Shown here piece after piece: positions 31,265-39,824 of a DNA stretch of 49,516 nucleotides. Position 1 is the first letter of the stretch, and each line of letters opens with the position of its first letter. Origin of the DNA: Burkholderiaceae bacterium. Lineage in GTDB: Bacteria; Pseudomonadota; Gammaproteobacteria; Burkholderiales; Burkholderiaceae_C. The notes beneath the pieces were generated by a model. The model was not told the origin of the DNA, ran no database searches, and saw only the letters and a list, made by a program, of their open reading frames with translations. The DNA lies in the NCBI GenBank assembly GCA_024235915.1, contig JACKLO010000026.1:1-49516 (forward strand), written 5' to 3'. A program made the position numbers and the translations under genes.

Positions 31265-31663
31265 CTACGGCCTGAGCCAGAACACCAGCACCGGGATTCC
31301 CGCCAGAGCGACCAGGCCCAGGGACAGGTAGTTGCCGCTGGCGGGGTTGAAGTCCCGCAGGATTCGACGCCAGGAGAAGCGCAGCACAAGGGCGCCGAAG
31401 CCGATGTCGAAGGCGGCCATGAAGACCGCCAGCGTCAAGCCCAGGACCAGGTGCTGCGCTGGGCTGGTCAGACCGATGCCAGGCACCAGCCACCAGCACA
31501 CCGCCAGTGCCAGCAGGGTGCCCGTGACCGCGCTGATGCGCACCGCCCGCGCCTTGCCGACGCGCGGCGCCAGCAGCACCGTGCGCGCGACCCCGTGTAG
31601 CGTCTCGGCGCCGGCCAGTGCCACGCACAGCGCAAGCACGCGCAGTGCCTGGTCGGCGGTCAC
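31265..31663 (-). CDS. Small four-helix membrane protein
   Basis: A protein of about 132 residues. I chose GTG 31663 (VTADQALRVLALCVALAGAE) because the frame further upstream overlaps the RNA-processing gene and is not hydrophobic. Four membrane helices are visible: LALCVALAGAETLHGVARTV, TGTLLALAVCWWLVPGIGL, LGLTLAVFMAAFDIGFGALV, and LGLVALAGIPVLVFWL. It has no recognised domain. It follows the beta-CASP gene on the same strand, with a 91-bp gap. Confidence 0.6.
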   Translation of the reverse strand: MTADQALRVLALCVALAGAETLHGVARTVLLAPRVGKARAVRISAVTGTLLALAVCWWLVPGIGLTSPAQHLVLGLTLAVFMAAFDIGFGALVLRFSWRRILRDFNPASGNYLSLGLVALAGIPVLVFWLRP

Positions 31664-31754
31664 GGGCAACGGCGGCCAACGTGCCGGGCGGAGCTGGGGC
31701 GCATGCGGTCCACACCCGCCGCCGACCCAGCCTGGCGCGGTTGAACATCGGTCT

Positions 31755-33110
31755 TCATGCCCGTACGGTCTCGCCGTGCTGTGGCACGCGCACTCGCCAT
31801 CGGAGTTCATCCTGGATGCGATGACGCAGGGTGTCGGCGGCATCCGGTTCGCCGTGCACCACGAACGTCTGCTTCGGCGCTGCGGGCATCGCGCGCAGCC
31901 AGGCCAGCAGACCGTCGGCGTCGGCATGCCCGCTGAAGCCCTCGAGCTGGCTGACCTGAGCGCGCACCGGCACGTATTCGCCGTGGATCTTGACCTCCGG
32001 TTCGCCGGCCAAGATGCGTGCGCCGCGGCTGCCGCCGACCTGGAAGCCGGCGAACACCAGGTGGTTGCGCGGGTCGGGCGCCAGGTGCTTGAGGTGGTGC
32101 AGCACACGCCCACCGGTGGCCATGCCGCTGGCGCTGATGACGATGGCCGGGTAGCGCATGCGGGTCAGCCGCATCGACTGCTGCGCCGTCTCCACCGCGT
32201 GCACCGTGTCCATCAGTGTGCGCGCCTCGCGCGCGGGGATGCGCAGCAGGCGTGCGTGGCGGCGGTAGAGCTCGGTGGCGGCGATGGCCATCGGGCTGTC
32301 CAGGAACACCGGCAGCTTGTGCGGGATCTCCCCGGCGGCCTTGAGCCGCTGGATGACCAGCAGCAGCGCCTGGGCCCGGCCGACGGCGAAGGACGGCAGC
32401 AGCACGCTGCCACCACGGCCGATGGTGTCGCGCACGATGCTGCCGAGCTCGGCCGCGACGTCGGTCTTCGGGTGCTGACGATTGCCGTAGGTGGACTCCA
32501 CCAGCAGCACGTCGGCGGCCGGGGCTGCGGCGGGCGGCGGCATGAGCAGGTCGTCACTGCGGCCGACGTCGCCGGAGAACAGCAGCGATTCGCCACCGCC
32601 TTCCACCCGCACGGCGCAGGCGCCCAACAGGTGGCCCACGGGCGACAGCGTCACCTGCGCACCACCCACGCGCTGCACCTGGCCTGCGCGCAGCGGTCGC
32701 AGCATTGCCAGCGCACGATGGGCGTCCTTGCGCGTGTACAGCGGCAGCGCCTTCTGGTGCCGGCTGTAGCCGTAGCGGTTGGCGCGGCGGGCGTCCTCCT
32801 CGCTGAGGTGCGCCGCATCGAGCAGCAGCACCTTGACGAGGTCGATGGTGGCCGGCGATGCATAGACCGGCCCGCTCCAGCCGTGCTTGACCAGCACCGG
32901 CAGCCAGCCGCTGTGGTCCAGGTGGGCGTGGCTGAGCACCACCGCATTGGCGGCCAGCAGGTCGGCCGGCGGCACGGCCCAATTGCGCTCGCGCAGCACC
33001 TTGAAGCCCTGGAACAGGCCGCAGTCCAGCGCGATGCGTGTGCCGGCGATGTCGACGAGGTGGCGCGAGCCAGTGACACAGTCGGCGGCGCCGTGGAAGT
33101 GGATCTGCAT
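31755..33110 (-). CDS. MBL-fold beta-CASP RNA-cleaving enzyme
   Basis: A 451-residue ribonuclease-type protein. ATG 33110 gives the family start MQIHFHGAADCVTGSRHLVD. The metal sites are intact: VVLSHAHLDHSGWLPVL (HxHxDH), SPVGHLLGACAVRV, LLFSGDVGR and, at the C-terminus, LEGFSGHADADGLLAWL and TFVVHGEPDAADTL. The beta-CASP insert includes VLLPSFAVGRAQALLLVI and AIVISASGMATGGRVLHHL. Homologues are annotated as RNA exonucleases of the CPSF/Ysh1 type. A role in RNA turnover is likely but unproven. Confidence 0.94.
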   Translation of the reverse strand: MQIHFHGAADCVTGSRHLVDIAGTRIALDCGLFQGFKVLRERNWAVPPADLLAANAVVLSHAHLDHSGWLPVLVKHGWSGPVYASPATIDLVKVLLLDAAHLSEEDARRANRYGYSRHQKALPLYTRKDAHRALAMLRPLRAGQVQRVGGAQVTLSPVGHLLGACAVRVEGGGESLLFSGDVGRSDDLLMPPPAAAPAADVLLVESTYGNRQHPKTDVAAELGSIVRDTIGRGGSVLLPSFAVGRAQALLLVIQRLKAAGEIPHKLPVFLDSPMAIAATELYRRHARLLRIPAREARTLMDTVHAVETAQQSMRLTRMRYPAIVISASGMATGGRVLHHLKHLAPDPRNHLVFAGFQVGGSRGARILAGEPEVKIHGEYVPVRAQVSQLEGFSGHADADGLLAWLRAMPAAPKQTFVVHGEPDAADTLRHRIQDELRWRVRVPQHGETVRA

Positions 33111-33274
33111 GCGTGCCTTGCCTTCGTGATGCCGTGTGGTTGTCCAGCGTAGCGCCAAGCCTCGCCGACGGGCATTCGGGCGGCGTGGAGCTTGATGCGC
33201 ATCAAGCTCTGTCACGCCGCCGCGCCAGGCAGGTGTGCGCGGTTGACGGCCAATCTGAGGCGATGCATCATGAA

Positions 33275-33290
33275 GTCACCATGCGGTGAC
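33275..33290. promoter_or_regulatory. Palindromic operator candidate upstream of the Acg/TetR operon
   Basis: GTCACC-ATGC-GGTGAC, two 6-bp half-sites with a 4-base spacer, ends 13 bases before ATG 33304. Symmetry, size and position suit a TetR-family binding site; the second gene of the operon encodes a TetR regulator. Confidence 0.5.
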
Positions 33291-33303
33291 ATTGGAGAGC
33301 GCG

Positions 33304-34467
33304 ATGCAACGACGTTCCTTCCTTCGGGTGATCGGCGGCAGTGCGGTGGGCTCGGGCATGCTGGCCAGCGGCTGCAGCCAGGAGGTGCCGGCCGAGGCCA
33401 TCGCCGCCTGGCGCGGGCCGGGCGAACTGGCCGCTGGTGCCGACCCGCGCCGCTGGGTGTTGGGCTGGGCCATCCTGGCGCCGCACTCGCACAACCTGCA
33501 GTCCTGGCTGGTGGACCTGCGCGAGCCGGACGTGATCACGCTGCACTGCGACCGCACGCGGCTGCTGCCGGTGACCGACCCGTTCTCGCGCCAGATCGTG
33601 ATGAGCCAGGGCACCTTCATCGAACTGCTGGACCTCGCGGCCCGCGAACGCGGCCTGCGCGCCGCGGTGCAGCTGTTCCCGGACGGCGCGTTCGGCCCCG
33701 AGGGCGTCGACGACCGGCCGGTGGCGCGCATCCGGCTGGTGCCCGACACCGCCGTCGCGCGCGACCCGCTGTTCGCCCAGATCCCGCGCCGCCACACCAA
33801 CCGCGAGGCCTACGACCTGGCGCGCCCGGTGCCGGCCGAGGCCTGGCAGGCGATGGCCGACGCGGCGGCGGTGCAGGGCGTGCCGTTCGCCCACACCAGG
33901 GCCGGCAACGCTGGCGCACTGGCCATGCACCGGCGCATCGCCGCCGACGCCTGGAAAGCCGAGATGACCACGCCGGCGGCGATGCTGGAGTCGTTCAAGG
34001 TGCTGCGCGTGGGCGCGGCCGAGGTGGCCCAGCGCCGGGACGGCCTGACCCTGATGGACCCGATGGTGGTCTGGATGACGCGCCTGGGCCTGTTCGACCG
34101 CAGCGTGGCGCCGAAGCCCGACGACTTCGCCACCCGCAGCCAGATCGAGGACTTCAACACCAAGATCGCCACCACACCGGGCTTCCTGTGGATGGTCACC
34201 GGCGACAACGCCCGAACGACCCAGGTGGCGGCCGGCCGCGCCTACGCGCGCGTGCAGCTGGCGGCCACGGCGCACGGGCTGGCGATGCAGCCGCTGCAGC
34301 AGGCGCTGCAGGAGTACCCGGAAGTGGCCCGGCCTTACCGCGCCCTGCGCGAGGCGCTGGACGTGCGTGACCCGCAGACGATCCAGATGTGGGCGCGCGT
34401 GGGCTACGCGCCGCCGGTGGGGCCGGCCCCGCGGCGCGGCGTGGACGCGCACGTGATCAAGGCCTGA
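33304..34467 (+). CDS. Tat-exported Acg-type nitroreductase-fold protein
   Basis: A 387-residue protein. ATG 33304 follows TTGGAGAGC and gives a twin-arginine lipoprotein-like leader: MQRRSFLRVIGGSAVGSGML, then ASGC. RRxFLR is a Tat motif, so folded protein with flavin may be exported. The body has ILAPHSHNLQSWLVDL and VTDPFSRQIVMSQGTFIELL (residues bind FMN in nitroreductases), and the distant segment AAGRAYARVQLAATAHGLAM with HTNREAYDLARPVP. It fits the Acg family of nitroreductase-like FMN proteins. The physiological substrate is not known. A tetR gene follows after 3 bases. Confidence 0.85.
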   Translation: MQRRSFLRVIGGSAVGSGMLASGCSQEVPAEAIAAWRGPGELAAGADPRRWVLGWAILAPHSHNLQSWLVDLREPDVITLHCDRTRLLPVTDPFSRQIVMSQGTFIELLDLAARERGLRAAVQLFPDGAFGPEGVDDRPVARIRLVPDTAVARDPLFAQIPRRHTNREAYDLARPVPAEAWQAMADAAAVQGVPFAHTRAGNAGALAMHRRIAADAWKAEMTTPAAMLESFKVLRVGAAEVAQRRDGLTLMDPMVVWMTRLGLFDRSVAPKPDDFATRSQIEDFNTKIATTPGFLWMVTGDNARTTQVAAGRAYARVQLAATAHGLAMQPLQQALQEYPEVARPYRALREALDVRDPQTIQMWARVGYAPPVGPAPRRGVDAHVIKA

Positions 34468-34470
34468 CGC

Positions 34471-35085
34471 GTGGCCACGCCGGCCGCCCGCGACCGCGGC
34501 GCCACCGAGGAACGCTTGCTCGCCGCCGTCGGCACCGTTCTGGCGCGCGACGGCTTCGGCGCCATCGGCGTCAACGCCGTGGCGCGCGAGGCCGGTGTGG
34601 ACAAGGTGTTGATCTACCGCTATTTCGACGGCCTGCCCGGCCTGCTGCGTGCCTGGGGCCGCAGCGGGCGTTTCTGGCCCAGCGTGGACGAACTGCTGGC
34701 GGCGCGGCCCGGCTTGCTGGACCTGCCGGCGGCGCAGCGCTGGTCCGCGTTCTTCGACCACTTCATTGATGCGCTGCGCGCGCGGCCGCTGACGCTGGAG
34801 GTGATGGCCGCCGAGATCGTCGAGCGCAACGAACTCACCGCCATCCTGGAGGAAGAGCGAGAGCGATGGGGCGAGCAGGCTTTCGCCATGCTGGGCGGGC
34901 CGGAGATGGCGGACCGGCCGCACCTGCGGCACGTGACGCTGCTGCTGGTGGCTGGCGTGCAGCACCTGCTGCTGCGCAGCCGACGCATCCGCCTCTTTGG
35001 CAGGCTGGACCTGCACCGCGACGCCGACTGGGCGGCACTGAAGCAGTCGATCGCGGTGCTGGCGGGGCAGGTGCTGCCGCCATGA
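34471..35085 (+). CDS. TetR-family transcriptional regulator
   Basis: A 204-residue regulator with GTG start, three bases after the preceding stop. The N-terminal HTH reads ATEERLLAAVGTVLARDGFG followed by AIGVNAVAREAGVDKVLIYRYF, classic TetR. The C-terminal ligand-binding part has LRARPLTLEVMAAEIVERNE and TLLLVAGVQHLLLRSRRIRL. It most likely represses its own operon through the palindrome at 33275-33290. The ligand is unknown; an electrophile or nitroaromatic would suit the neighbour. Confidence 0.92.
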   Translation: MATPAARDRGATEERLLAAVGTVLARDGFGAIGVNAVAREAGVDKVLIYRYFDGLPGLLRAWGRSGRFWPSVDELLAARPGLLDLPAAQRWSAFFDHFIDALRARPLTLEVMAAEIVERNELTAILEEERERWGEQAFAMLGGPEMADRPHLRHVTLLLVAGVQHLLLRSRRIRLFGRLDLHRDADWAALKQSIAVLAGQVLPP

Positions 35086-35104
35086 CGCACGAGGGGCGGC
35101 GGTG

Positions 35105-37318
35105 TCAGAAGCTGCTGTCCAGGCCCACGCGCCACACCGTGTCGCGGTGCCAGGCCTCGCGGGCGGTGTAGACGGCGGCCACACCGGCCTCAGTGACGCC
35201 CACGGTCCGCAGGGTCACGTCGTCCGACGCGGCCAACTGGGCGACGGAGATGCGCCACGTCTGGCCGCGCCTGGGCTGCCAGCCCAGGCTGGCGTCCAGG
35301 CCGTGGCGCGCGAGGTTCTCGATGCGCCTGTCGCTGGGCAGGTCGGCCTTCGATCGGCCTCGGGCCTCGAGGCCGAGCTGGGCCGTCCAGCCTCGTGGAA
35401 GGGCTTGCGTCAGGCCGATCTTCAGCTGCCAGGGCGCCTGACCGGGCAAGGCCGGGTCGGGGCCGGTGACATCCGACAGCCTCGAACGTGCCAGCGAGCC
35501 GCTCGCAGTCCAGCGCAGCGGTGCGGCGGCGAACGTGGCGTGTTCGAGCTGCCCGCGCAGTTCCAGCGTCAGCCCGGCCGACCAGGCGCGGCCGGCATTG
35601 AAGCGCTGCAGCAGCCAGGGTGCGTTCAGCACCGATGGCTGCGCGATCAGACGGTCCAGCATCACGTCGTCGATGCGCCGCAGCGAGGCCGAGAGCACCA
35701 TGTCGCCGCCGAGCGAGGCCACCTTGTCATGCCAGCTTGCGTCCAAGCTCCAGGCGCGCTCGGGTCGCAGGTCGGGGTTGCCCGACTGCGCCGGTGCCGT
35801 GGGCGTGACCGCGATCGGCACGTAGCGGCGCGGCATCACGTCGCGCGGTGCCGGCAGCTTGAAGCCGCGCGACAGGCCGAGCTTGACCGCGCCCGGCCCG
35901 CTGCCCGGCCGCCACGAGGCCCGCAGCACCGGGCCGACCAGGCTGTGTGTCTGCCGCACGGTGTCGAACACGTTGCCGCTGCTGTCGGTCTGCAGGCGCT
36001 CCACGCGCACGCCGAACTGCATCGCGGTGGCGGCGTCAGGCGCCCACTCGTCCTGTAGGTAGAGCGCATGGCGCTGCACGCGCACGTCGAAACGCTCGTC
36101 CAGGTTGTCCGGCGGCAGGCCGCCGGGCAGGTCCTGCTCCGTCTGCACGCGGTCCTCCTTGCGGCGCGCCTGCTCCCACTCGGCGCCCAGGCTCAGGCGG
36201 TGTGTCTCGCCCAGCGGACGCTGGTGGTTCAGGTTCAGCACCACCGACTCGTCCACCGCCAGCCCGTCCACGGCGGTGTCCTGCACGAGGCGTTGATCGA
36301 AGTCGTAGCCCAGCGCACGCGCCTGCTGGTCGCGGCTGGCGTAGGTGAGGTTCACCCTGGCCTCGGTCTTCGCGCCGTCGGCGGCCTGGTGCTGGGCCTG
36401 GGCGCGTCCGCGCCAGAACAGGCGCTGGTAGTTCAGCGCCATGTCGCTGGTCTGCTGGGCCGGCAGCGGCCCCAGCAGCGGGGTGCGCCGGTCGGCCACA
36501 CCGCCGCGCGCCTGGGCCACGCGCAGGCTGTGGTCGGTGCTGAGCTGCCACTGGCTGCCCGTGCCGCCGGCACGTTTCCAAGACAGGCGCGGGTTGAGGC
36601 TGATCGCGTCGCTGTGGTCGTACTCGCGCTTGTCGGTGCGCGTGCGCTGTGTGTCGCTGCCGGTGGCCACGTCGCGCCGCGCCAGCACGTCGGTGGCGGG
36701 CCAGCGCCGCCGGTCACTGCTCAGCGTCAGCCCCAGACCCCAGGTGGCCGCACCCACCGCGTCGCCCAGGTTCAGCGTGGCCGACGCCTGCGGCAGGCCC
36801 CATTCGCTGGCCAGGCTCAGCCGGACGTCGCGCGTGGCCAGCGTGGTGGGTCTGCGCGTGACCAGGTTGATCGTGCCTGCGATGGCCTGGGCCGTCTCCA
36901 CCGAGGCACCGTTGACGATTTCCACGCGCTCCAGGGTGTCCAGCGCGATGCTGTCCAGCGGCACGCCGCGGGGCAGCGGCTCCCCGTTGAGCAGCACCAG
37001 CGTGCGGCCGTCGCCAAGGCCGGAGAGCTTCAGTTCGATGCCCTGACCACGGCGCTCCACGGTGATGCCCGGCACCCGCTGCAACGCGTCGGCCAGCTGC
37101 GTGTCGCCATGGCGCAGCAGGTCGGCGCGCCCGATCACCTGCCGCCCGGCGACGTCGGCTCGCCGCTCGCTGCCGGGGGCGGCGCGGATCTCCACCCGCT
37201 GCGCCGGCGGGGCCGGGGACGGACTTTGCGCCGAGACGAGCGCGTGCCACGCGGCCGCGGGCGCGGCCAGGAGGTGGCACCACGAGGGGCGCAGGCGGTG
37301 TCGAGTGTGGCGAGGCAT
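35105..37318 (-). CDS. TonB-dependent outer-membrane receptor
   Basis: A 737-residue receptor. The signal peptide is near HLLAAPAAAWHALVSAQ, then the plug domain with QVIGRADLLRHGDTQLADAL, QRVPGITVERRGQGIELKLS, LVLLNGEPLPRGVPLDSIAL and ERVEIVNGASVETAQAIAGT. The barrel ends VGLDSSF with a terminal Phe. Plug contents fit siderophore/vitamin/colicin-type receptors; the ligand is not determined. Its gene is divergent from the HTH-citrate-synthase gene and convergent with tetR (19-bp gap), so 37319-37454 must hold both promoters. Confidence 0.93.
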   Translation of the reverse strand: MPRHTRHRLRPSWCHLLAAPAAAWHALVSAQSPSPAPPAQRVEIRAAPGSERRADVAGRQVIGRADLLRHGDTQLADALQRVPGITVERRGQGIELKLSGLGDGRTLVLLNGEPLPRGVPLDSIALDTLERVEIVNGASVETAQAIAGTINLVTRRPTTLATRDVRLSLASEWGLPQASATLNLGDAVGAATWGLGLTLSSDRRRWPATDVLARRDVATGSDTQRTRTDKREYDHSDAISLNPRLSWKRAGGTGSQWQLSTDHSLRVAQARGGVADRRTPLLGPLPAQQTSDMALNYQRLFWRGRAQAQHQAADGAKTEARVNLTYASRDQQARALGYDFDQRLVQDTAVDGLAVDESVVLNLNHQRPLGETHRLSLGAEWEQARRKEDRVQTEQDLPGGLPPDNLDERFDVRVQRHALYLQDEWAPDAATAMQFGVRVERLQTDSSGNVFDTVRQTHSLVGPVLRASWRPGSGPGAVKLGLSRGFKLPAPRDVMPRRYVPIAVTPTAPAQSGNPDLRPERAWSLDASWHDKVASLGGDMVLSASLRRIDDVMLDRLIAQPSVLNAPWLLQRFNAGRAWSAGLTLELRGQLEHATFAAAPLRWTASGSLARSRLSDVTGPDPALPGQAPWQLKIGLTQALPRGWTAQLGLEARGRSKADLPSDRRIENLARHGLDASLGWQPRRGQTWRISVAQLAASDDVTLRTVGVTEAGVAAVYTAREAWHRDTVWRVGLDSSF

Positions 37319-37425
37319 GGCGGCTCAGCTGTATGCGGGCAGGTTGGCGATGACGGCAAGGGGCGTCGCGCACAGGGACTGCCCGACGCATGCATTGCAG
37401 CCGCTCATCCGCGCTATCGTCAATG

Positions 37426-37442
37426 TTGATCAATGCGATCAA
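37426..37442. promoter_or_regulatory. TTGATCAA palindrome and GATCAA repeat between divergent genes
   Basis: TTGATCAA (37426-37433) and a further GATCAA (37437-37442) lie just upstream of the HTH-citrate-synthase start and 108 bases from the TonB receptor start. This AT-richer patch is a candidate operator for autoregulation and control of the receptor. Confidence 0.4.
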
Positions 37443-37454
37443 GTCAGGCATGCC

Positions 37455-38678
37455 ATGACCCTGTCCACGCCCCGCTACAGCGGAGAACTGCTCAGCGCCG
37501 ATCAGGCGGCGGCCCGGCTGGGCGTGCGCAAGGCCACGCTGTACGCCTACGTCAGCCGAGGGCTGCTCACGGCGGTCGCAGATCCAGGCCACACGCGGGA
37601 AAGCCGCTACCCGGTCTGGGAGGTGGATCGCCTGCGTCAAGGAAGCCGCGCCAGTCGCCGCGCGGCCCCGCCGCTGCCGGGCACGCTGTTCGACGGCCTG
37701 CCACTGCTGGACACCGCACTGACCGGTGTCGTGGAGGGCGACATCGTCGTCCGCGGGCGGTCGCTGGTGCCATGGGCGCGCCAGGTGAGCCTGGAACAGG
37801 CGGCCGCGGTGCTGTGGAACGTACGCGCCGAGGCAGCGTTCAGCGGGCCGGCGCCGCTGTTGCCCGAGGCCTGGTACCGCACGGCGGAGGGGCTCCAGGA
37901 CGCGGACCCGGCGTCACGGGCCGTCGCCCTGTGGGGTCTGGCCATGCCACACCTGAACGGCGGCGTGCACTTGCAGGGCGACGAACTGGCCGCAGCCCTG
38001 GGGCAGCACCTGCGGGTGTTCGTCGGCTGTTGGCTGGCGCAGGCGCCCGACGTGGCCCCGCTGCACCTGCAGGTGGCACACGCCTGGCGGGTCCATGAGG
38101 CTGGGCACGACGCCGTGCGCCTGGCGTTGGTGCTGTGCGCCGACGTGATGACGAACCTGATGGGTCTGTCCGCCCGCATGATCGCGTCGGTCCAGGGCAG
38201 CCTGGCCGCCTGTCTGCTGGCCAGTCTGACCTATGGTTTCGCCCGCCTGAGCGGCGGCGAGTTCGAGGCGGTCGAGGCGCTGTTCGATGAACTGGAGGAC
38301 ACCGGGTCGCTGGCGCAGGTGGCGGCTTCCTACCGGGCACGGGGCGAGACCTTGCCGGGCATCCACCACCAGCTGTTTCCGCACGGCGACCCTCGAGCGG
38401 CGGCCCTGGTGCAGACGGCCGCCGAGCTGGGGTCGAACGCAGCCGACTGGCTCGCCAATGCCGCCGATGGCAGCCCGTTGCATCCGACGCTGGACTTCGG
38501 CCTCGTGGCGCTGCGCCGCGCGCTGAAGGTGCCGCGCCAGGCGCCGTTGATGCTGGCGCACCTGCCGCGTGCCGCCGGCACGCTGGCGCAGGCGCTGGAG
38601 CAGCGGGCGCAGGGGAGGCGCATGTGGGTCCAGGCGCGCTATGTGGGACCGGTGCCGGCGCGCGCGGTGTCGCGCTGA
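37455..38678 (+). CDS. HTH-fused citrate-synthase-fold protein, catalytic residues lost
   Basis: A 407-residue protein. The first 60 residues (SADQAAARLGVRKATLYAYVSRGLL, then ESRYPVWEVDRL) are a MerR/excisionase-type HTH. The rest follows citrate synthase: PLLDTALTGVVEGDIVVRGR and VSLEQAAAVLWNVRAEAAF, and LFPHGDPRA with the third catalytic residue Asp312. The first catalytic His (in ADHE) is Val231 in LCADVMTNLMG, and the second (GPLHGG) is Ser266 in ARLSGGEF. It is therefore probably an inactive ligand-sensing transcription factor rather than an enzyme. It is divergent from a TonB receptor. Confidence 0.87.
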   Translation: MTLSTPRYSGELLSADQAAARLGVRKATLYAYVSRGLLTAVADPGHTRESRYPVWEVDRLRQGSRASRRAAPPLPGTLFDGLPLLDTALTGVVEGDIVVRGRSLVPWARQVSLEQAAAVLWNVRAEAAFSGPAPLLPEAWYRTAEGLQDADPASRAVALWGLAMPHLNGGVHLQGDELAAALGQHLRVFVGCWLAQAPDVAPLHLQVAHAWRVHEAGHDAVRLALVLCADVMTNLMGLSARMIASVQGSLAACLLASLTYGFARLSGGEFEAVEALFDELEDTGSLAQVAASYRARGETLPGIHHQLFPHGDPRAAALVQTAAELGSNAADWLANAADGSPLHPTLDFGLVALRRALKVPRQAPLMLAHLPRAAGTLAQALEQRAQGRRMWVQARYVGPVPARAVSR

Positions 38679-38751
38679 GTCGCGCCTGCGGTCGTTCCAG
38701 CCAGGTGAGCACCGATGCGCTCGGTCACGTTGCTGGTTTGCCCCTGTAGGT

Positions 38752-38778
38752 GATGCGGCCTCAGACCTCGGCCGCATC
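38752..38778. terminator. Hairpin over the LysR stop codon
   Basis: GATGCGGCC (38752-38760) and its exact complement (38770-38778) enclose a 9-nt loop that contains the LysR stop. It lies between two convergent genes and could end both transcripts, though neither side has a T-run. Confidence 0.4.
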
Positions 38779-39666
38779 GCCATGATCTCGGATCCAGTCT
38801 GCCAGCCAGCCGGCGACGATGCCAAGCGCCGGCGCCGGCTCGCGCCGGTGCAGCGTGACGAGACCAAAGCGCGCCGTCGCATCCAGCGGCGGTGACACCG
38901 GCAGCGGAACCAGGCCGGGTGCCGCGGCGTCGACGGTGAGCACGACCACGTCGGCCTCGGCCGCCAGCGCCACCAGGTGCAGCGTCTCGTCGCTGCGCAG
39001 CGTGACCATCTCGGCCGGGTTGGCTTCGGGGCCATAGCGCGACACCAGCAGGCGCGCCACCTCGTCGCTCAGCGGCGTGGAGGCGATGGGGTAGGCCGCC
39101 AGCTCGGCAAACGTCACCGTACGGCCGGCGCGCGCCAGAGGGTGTGCCGGCCGCGCCAGGAAGCTCGCCGGCAGTTCGAAAGCGTGAGACACGGCCAGAT
39201 CGGCCGACGGCAGCATCGCACGCACGTCGACGATGGCGCCATCCAGGTGCTGGTCGCGCAACTCCTCCAACAGGATGGCCGGGCTGCCACGCGAGATCTG
39301 GCATTGCAGCCGCGGGTGGTGCCGGGCCAGGTGCGCCATCAGCGGCGTCGAAAACAGCGCGCCCGGGCCGGAGCTGAGCCCCAGGCGCAGCTGGCCCATC
39401 AGCCCGGCGTGCAGGCCCAGGCCGGCCAGCTTCAGCGCCTCGGCATCGCCCACCAGTTGCCGCGCCCGGGGCAGCACGGCCTGGCCGAAGGGCGTGAGCA
39501 CGGTGCGCCGGCCCAGGCGGTCGAACAGGGCACCGCCGAGTTCGTCCTCCAGCGCCCGCACGCTGCGCGACAGCGCCGGCTGGGTGAGGAACAGCGCCTG
39601 GGCGGCCTGCACAAAGGAGCCCAGCTCGGCCAGGACCACGAAGTGCCGCAACTGGACCAGCGTCAT
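38761..39666 (-). CDS. LysR-family transcriptional regulator
   Basis: A 301-residue regulator. ATG 39666 gives the family start MTLVQLRHFVVLAELGSFVQ, followed by AAQALFLTQPALSRSVRALE, the HTH; two in-frame ATGs upstream are less likely. The effector domain reads LRLGLSSGPGALFSTPLMAH and ARPAHPLARAGRTVTFAELA, as in this family. It is divergent from the M20-dctPQM operon across 158 bases that contain three ATGCAT boxes. By convention it should control that operon, with the transported compound or its product as co-inducer. Confidence 0.94.
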   Translation of the reverse strand: MTLVQLRHFVVLAELGSFVQAAQALFLTQPALSRSVRALEDELGGALFDRLGRRTVLTPFGQAVLPRARQLVGDAEALKLAGLGLHAGLMGQLRLGLSSGPGALFSTPLMAHLARHHPRLQCQISRGSPAILLEELRDQHLDGAIVDVRAMLPSADLAVSHAFELPASFLARPAHPLARAGRTVTFAELAAYPIASTPLSDEVARLLVSRYGPEANPAEMVTLRSDETLHLVALAAEADVVVLTVDAAAPGLVPLPVSPPLDATARFGLVTLHRREPAPALGIVAGWLADWIRDHGDAAEV

Positions 39667-39692
39667 GCTGTAACCGTACCAGAAACTCATCG

Positions 39693-39745
39693 ATGCATCA
39701 TCAAAAATGCATTGGAGTTTCTTTTTCGACCGAAATAGCATGCAT
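39693..39745. promoter_or_regulatory. Three ATGCAT boxes in an AT-rich divergent promoter
   Basis: ATGCAT occurs at 39693-39698, 39707-39712 and 39740-39745, in a stretch with AAAAA and CTTTTT runs, unlike the GC-rich surroundings. The first two are separated by 8 bases, giving a LysR-like spacing. This is the best candidate for LysR binding sites and promoters of both divergent transcripts. Confidence 0.5.
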
Positions 39746-39824
39746 CAAAGTTCATTCGATTCACAGGTTCAAGCAGCCGAGTGCATCAGGCGCCGCTGTG
39801 GGGACCGGTTCAGGAGTGACCGAG

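Noticed and set aside
36068..37429. 453-codon plus-strand frame opposite the TonB receptor
   Set aside because: No motifs, and the minus strand shows a full plug domain and terminal aromatic residue.
39693..39824. N-terminal extension of the M20 amidohydrolase from ATG 39693
   Set aside because: The extra 44 residues match no M20 protein and cover the LysR promoter boxes; GTG 39825 has a CAGGAG ribosome site.
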